Source: Haplosporangium gracile
Lineage: Eukaryota; Mortierellomycota; Mortierellomycetes; Mortierellales; Mortierellaceae
Length of the DNA stretch: 22,285 nt
Assembly: GCA_015499985.1 (NCBI GenBank)
Contig: JAAAUF010000693.1
Location: forward strand, 1 to 22,285
Reading direction: 5' to 3'
Under the pieces are notes generated by a model that worked only from the letters and a program-made list of their open reading frames with translations, did not search any database and had not been told where the DNA came from. Shown piece by piece: positions 21,076-22,285 of the stretch (within the stretch, counting starts at the first letter, position 1; each line of letters opens with the position of its first letter). The position numbers and the translations under genes were made by a program.

Positions 21076-22175
21076 TTAGAGATCGGCAAGCTTGACGACC
21101 TGCTTGCCAAAGTTCTTGCCCTTCAACATGCCAATAAAGGCCTCAGGCGAAGCCTCGATGCCTTCAGCAACATCCTCCCTGTAAATAATCTCCCTGTTGG
21201 TCAACCAAGACCCAACATCCTTCGCAAACGTTTCACTTTCTCCCACAAAATCACTAGCAATAAAGCCCTGCATGACAATCCTCTTGGCGACAATGTGTCC
21301 GAGGTTGCGGATCCCATAGGGCTTGGTGGTGTTGTATTGCGAGATCATCCCGCAGACGATGATTCGGCCGTGGGTGTTCATACATTCCAGTGCGGCTTCC
21401 AAAGTTTCACCACCCACATTCTCAAAGTAGATGTCGATTCCCTCGGGCGCGGCACGCTTGAGGTTCTCGAGGATAGTGCCGTTCTTCTTGTAGTTGAAGG
21501 CGGCGTCGAACTTGAGTTCCTTGAGGAGGTAGTCGACCTTGTCGTCCGAGCCTGCAGAACCGACGACGCGGAGGCCGAGCTTCTTGGCCATTTGACCGAC
21601 GAGCTGACCGACGGCTCCAGCGGCGGCGGAGACAAAGATGGTTTCGCCGGCTTTGGGCTGACCGATGATCTTGAGCGATGAGTATGCCGTGAATCCCTAT
21701 TGTTGTTTTGCATTTGCATGAAAAACAAGGATCGTGCATTAGAATAAAAAAGAAAAAAAAAATTGTTCATGGTCAAAGCGTACGATTGATCGCCGCTGTG
21801 AAACACCCTCATTTTGCATTATTCCAACCACTAACAAAATATCTTTTATACCGCTAATTTGCATTAACATTCCCAGAAAAGAAAAAAAAAAAAAGAAAGA
21901 AAGACTTACGGGCATGCCTAAAACGCCAACCCAAGCAGACAAGGGGATCTTCTTTGAAGTCCTAGCATCCTTGGGAAGCACACGCAATTGCTTGGCAAAG
22001 GCTTCAGGGATCACCGAGTACTGTTCCCATCCGGTCGTGCCAGAGACAAGGGTGCCCTTTGGGAAGTCTGCGTTCTTGGATTCGATGACTTCTGCGACGC
22101 CGTAGCCGTTCATGGGTTGATTGATCTGGAAGGGTGGGACATAAGATTTTGCATCTGTCATCCTTCCTCGCATAT
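21076..22175 (-). CDS. NADP-dependent MDR alkenal/enone reductase, 5' end missing
   Basis: This is a zinc-free medium-chain reductase of the leukotriene-B4-dehydrogenase/CurA/alkenal double-bond reductase group, which reduces the C=C of enals and enones with NADPH. Two exons are visible: 22175-21910 and 21696-21076 (intron 21909-21697), 294 residues. The first visible codon is split by an acceptor (TGTAG|AT ATG CGA), so Met22173 is internal: family proteins read ...DPYMRGRM here. About 50 N-terminal residues lie in exon(s) beyond the window edge. Motifs are PPFQINQPMNGYGVAEVIES, SGTTGWEQY, GMPGFTAYSSL, the nucleotide-binding VSAAAGAVGQLVGQMAK, VVGSAGSDDKVDYL, FDAAFNYK, IYFENVGG, HGRIIVCGMISQYN and GKQVVKL at the end. 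Substrate cannot be told from sequence. It converges on PNPOx-like copy 3, with only about 140 nt between stops. Confidence 0.92.
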
Positions 22176-22285
22176 CTACATTCGATTATTATTTTTTTAG
22201 TGCGAAGAAAAATGTGGACCATGGTTAGGATCTAATAGTGTTGTGCATTATGAATAATTTTGCTTGCTGAAGACGACGTAAAAAA
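22176..22285 (-). other. Part of an intron of the MDR reductase gene
   Basis: On the minus strand this AT-rich stretch ends in AATGTAG before the visible exon. It has a TCCTAACC branch-like sequence and no donor, so the intron begins outside the window. Confidence 0.6.

Overview
The window is nuclear DNA from a filamentous fungus. Genes carry many short GT-AG introns (roughly 80-340 nt). Two proteins are fungal-type: a Chs5-like exomer subunit and a Dug2-like WD40/M20 peptidase. Exon organisation and the presence of a carotenoid oxygenase and Chs5-type protein would fit an early-diverging lineage such as Mucoromycota (Mortierella or Mucor relatives); this placement is inference, not something the sequence proves.

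Layout, left to right: (1) type I mannose-6-phosphate isomerase on the minus strand (3 exons, 444 aa), divergent from (2) a short Chs5-like protein on the plus strand (300 aa, no intron). (3) Histone H3 on the minus strand, intronless in its coding part but with a probable 555-nt intron in its 5' leader. (4) A carotenoid oxygenase family gene on the plus strand (6 exons, 665 aa), divergent from H3. (5) An unrecognised coiled-coil/polyQ/RGG-box protein on the minus strand (325 aa). (6) Hexokinase on the minus strand (4 exons, 474 aa). (7) A Dug2-like WD40 plus M20 metallopeptidase on the plus strand (16 exons, 837 aa). (8) A tandem array on the plus strand of pyridoxamine-5'-phosphate-oxidase-like proteins: an intact copy, a decayed pseudogene and a second intact copy. 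Both intact copies end in a probable tail anchor. (9) An NADP-dependent medium-chain (MDR) double-bond reductase on the minus strand, whose 5' exon(s) lie beyond the right edge.

Most genes are housekeeping and do not form an evident single pathway. PMI and hexokinase both handle hexose phosphates, and PMI (GDP-mannose supply) and Chs5 (cell-surface cargo export) both bear on the wall, but with ordinary eukaryotic spacing this is not evidence of a cluster. The points most worth following are the carotenoid oxygenase that lacks its fourth iron-binding histidine, the tail-anchored PNPOx-like tandem array with a freshly recognisable pseudogene, the unknown RGG/coiled-coil protein, and an 18-bp perfect palindrome in the H3/carotenoid-oxygenase divergent promoter. 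Exon boundaries were read by eye from splice consensus, frame continuity and family motifs; no transcript data were available. No tRNA, rRNA, CRISPR array or transposon was recognised.
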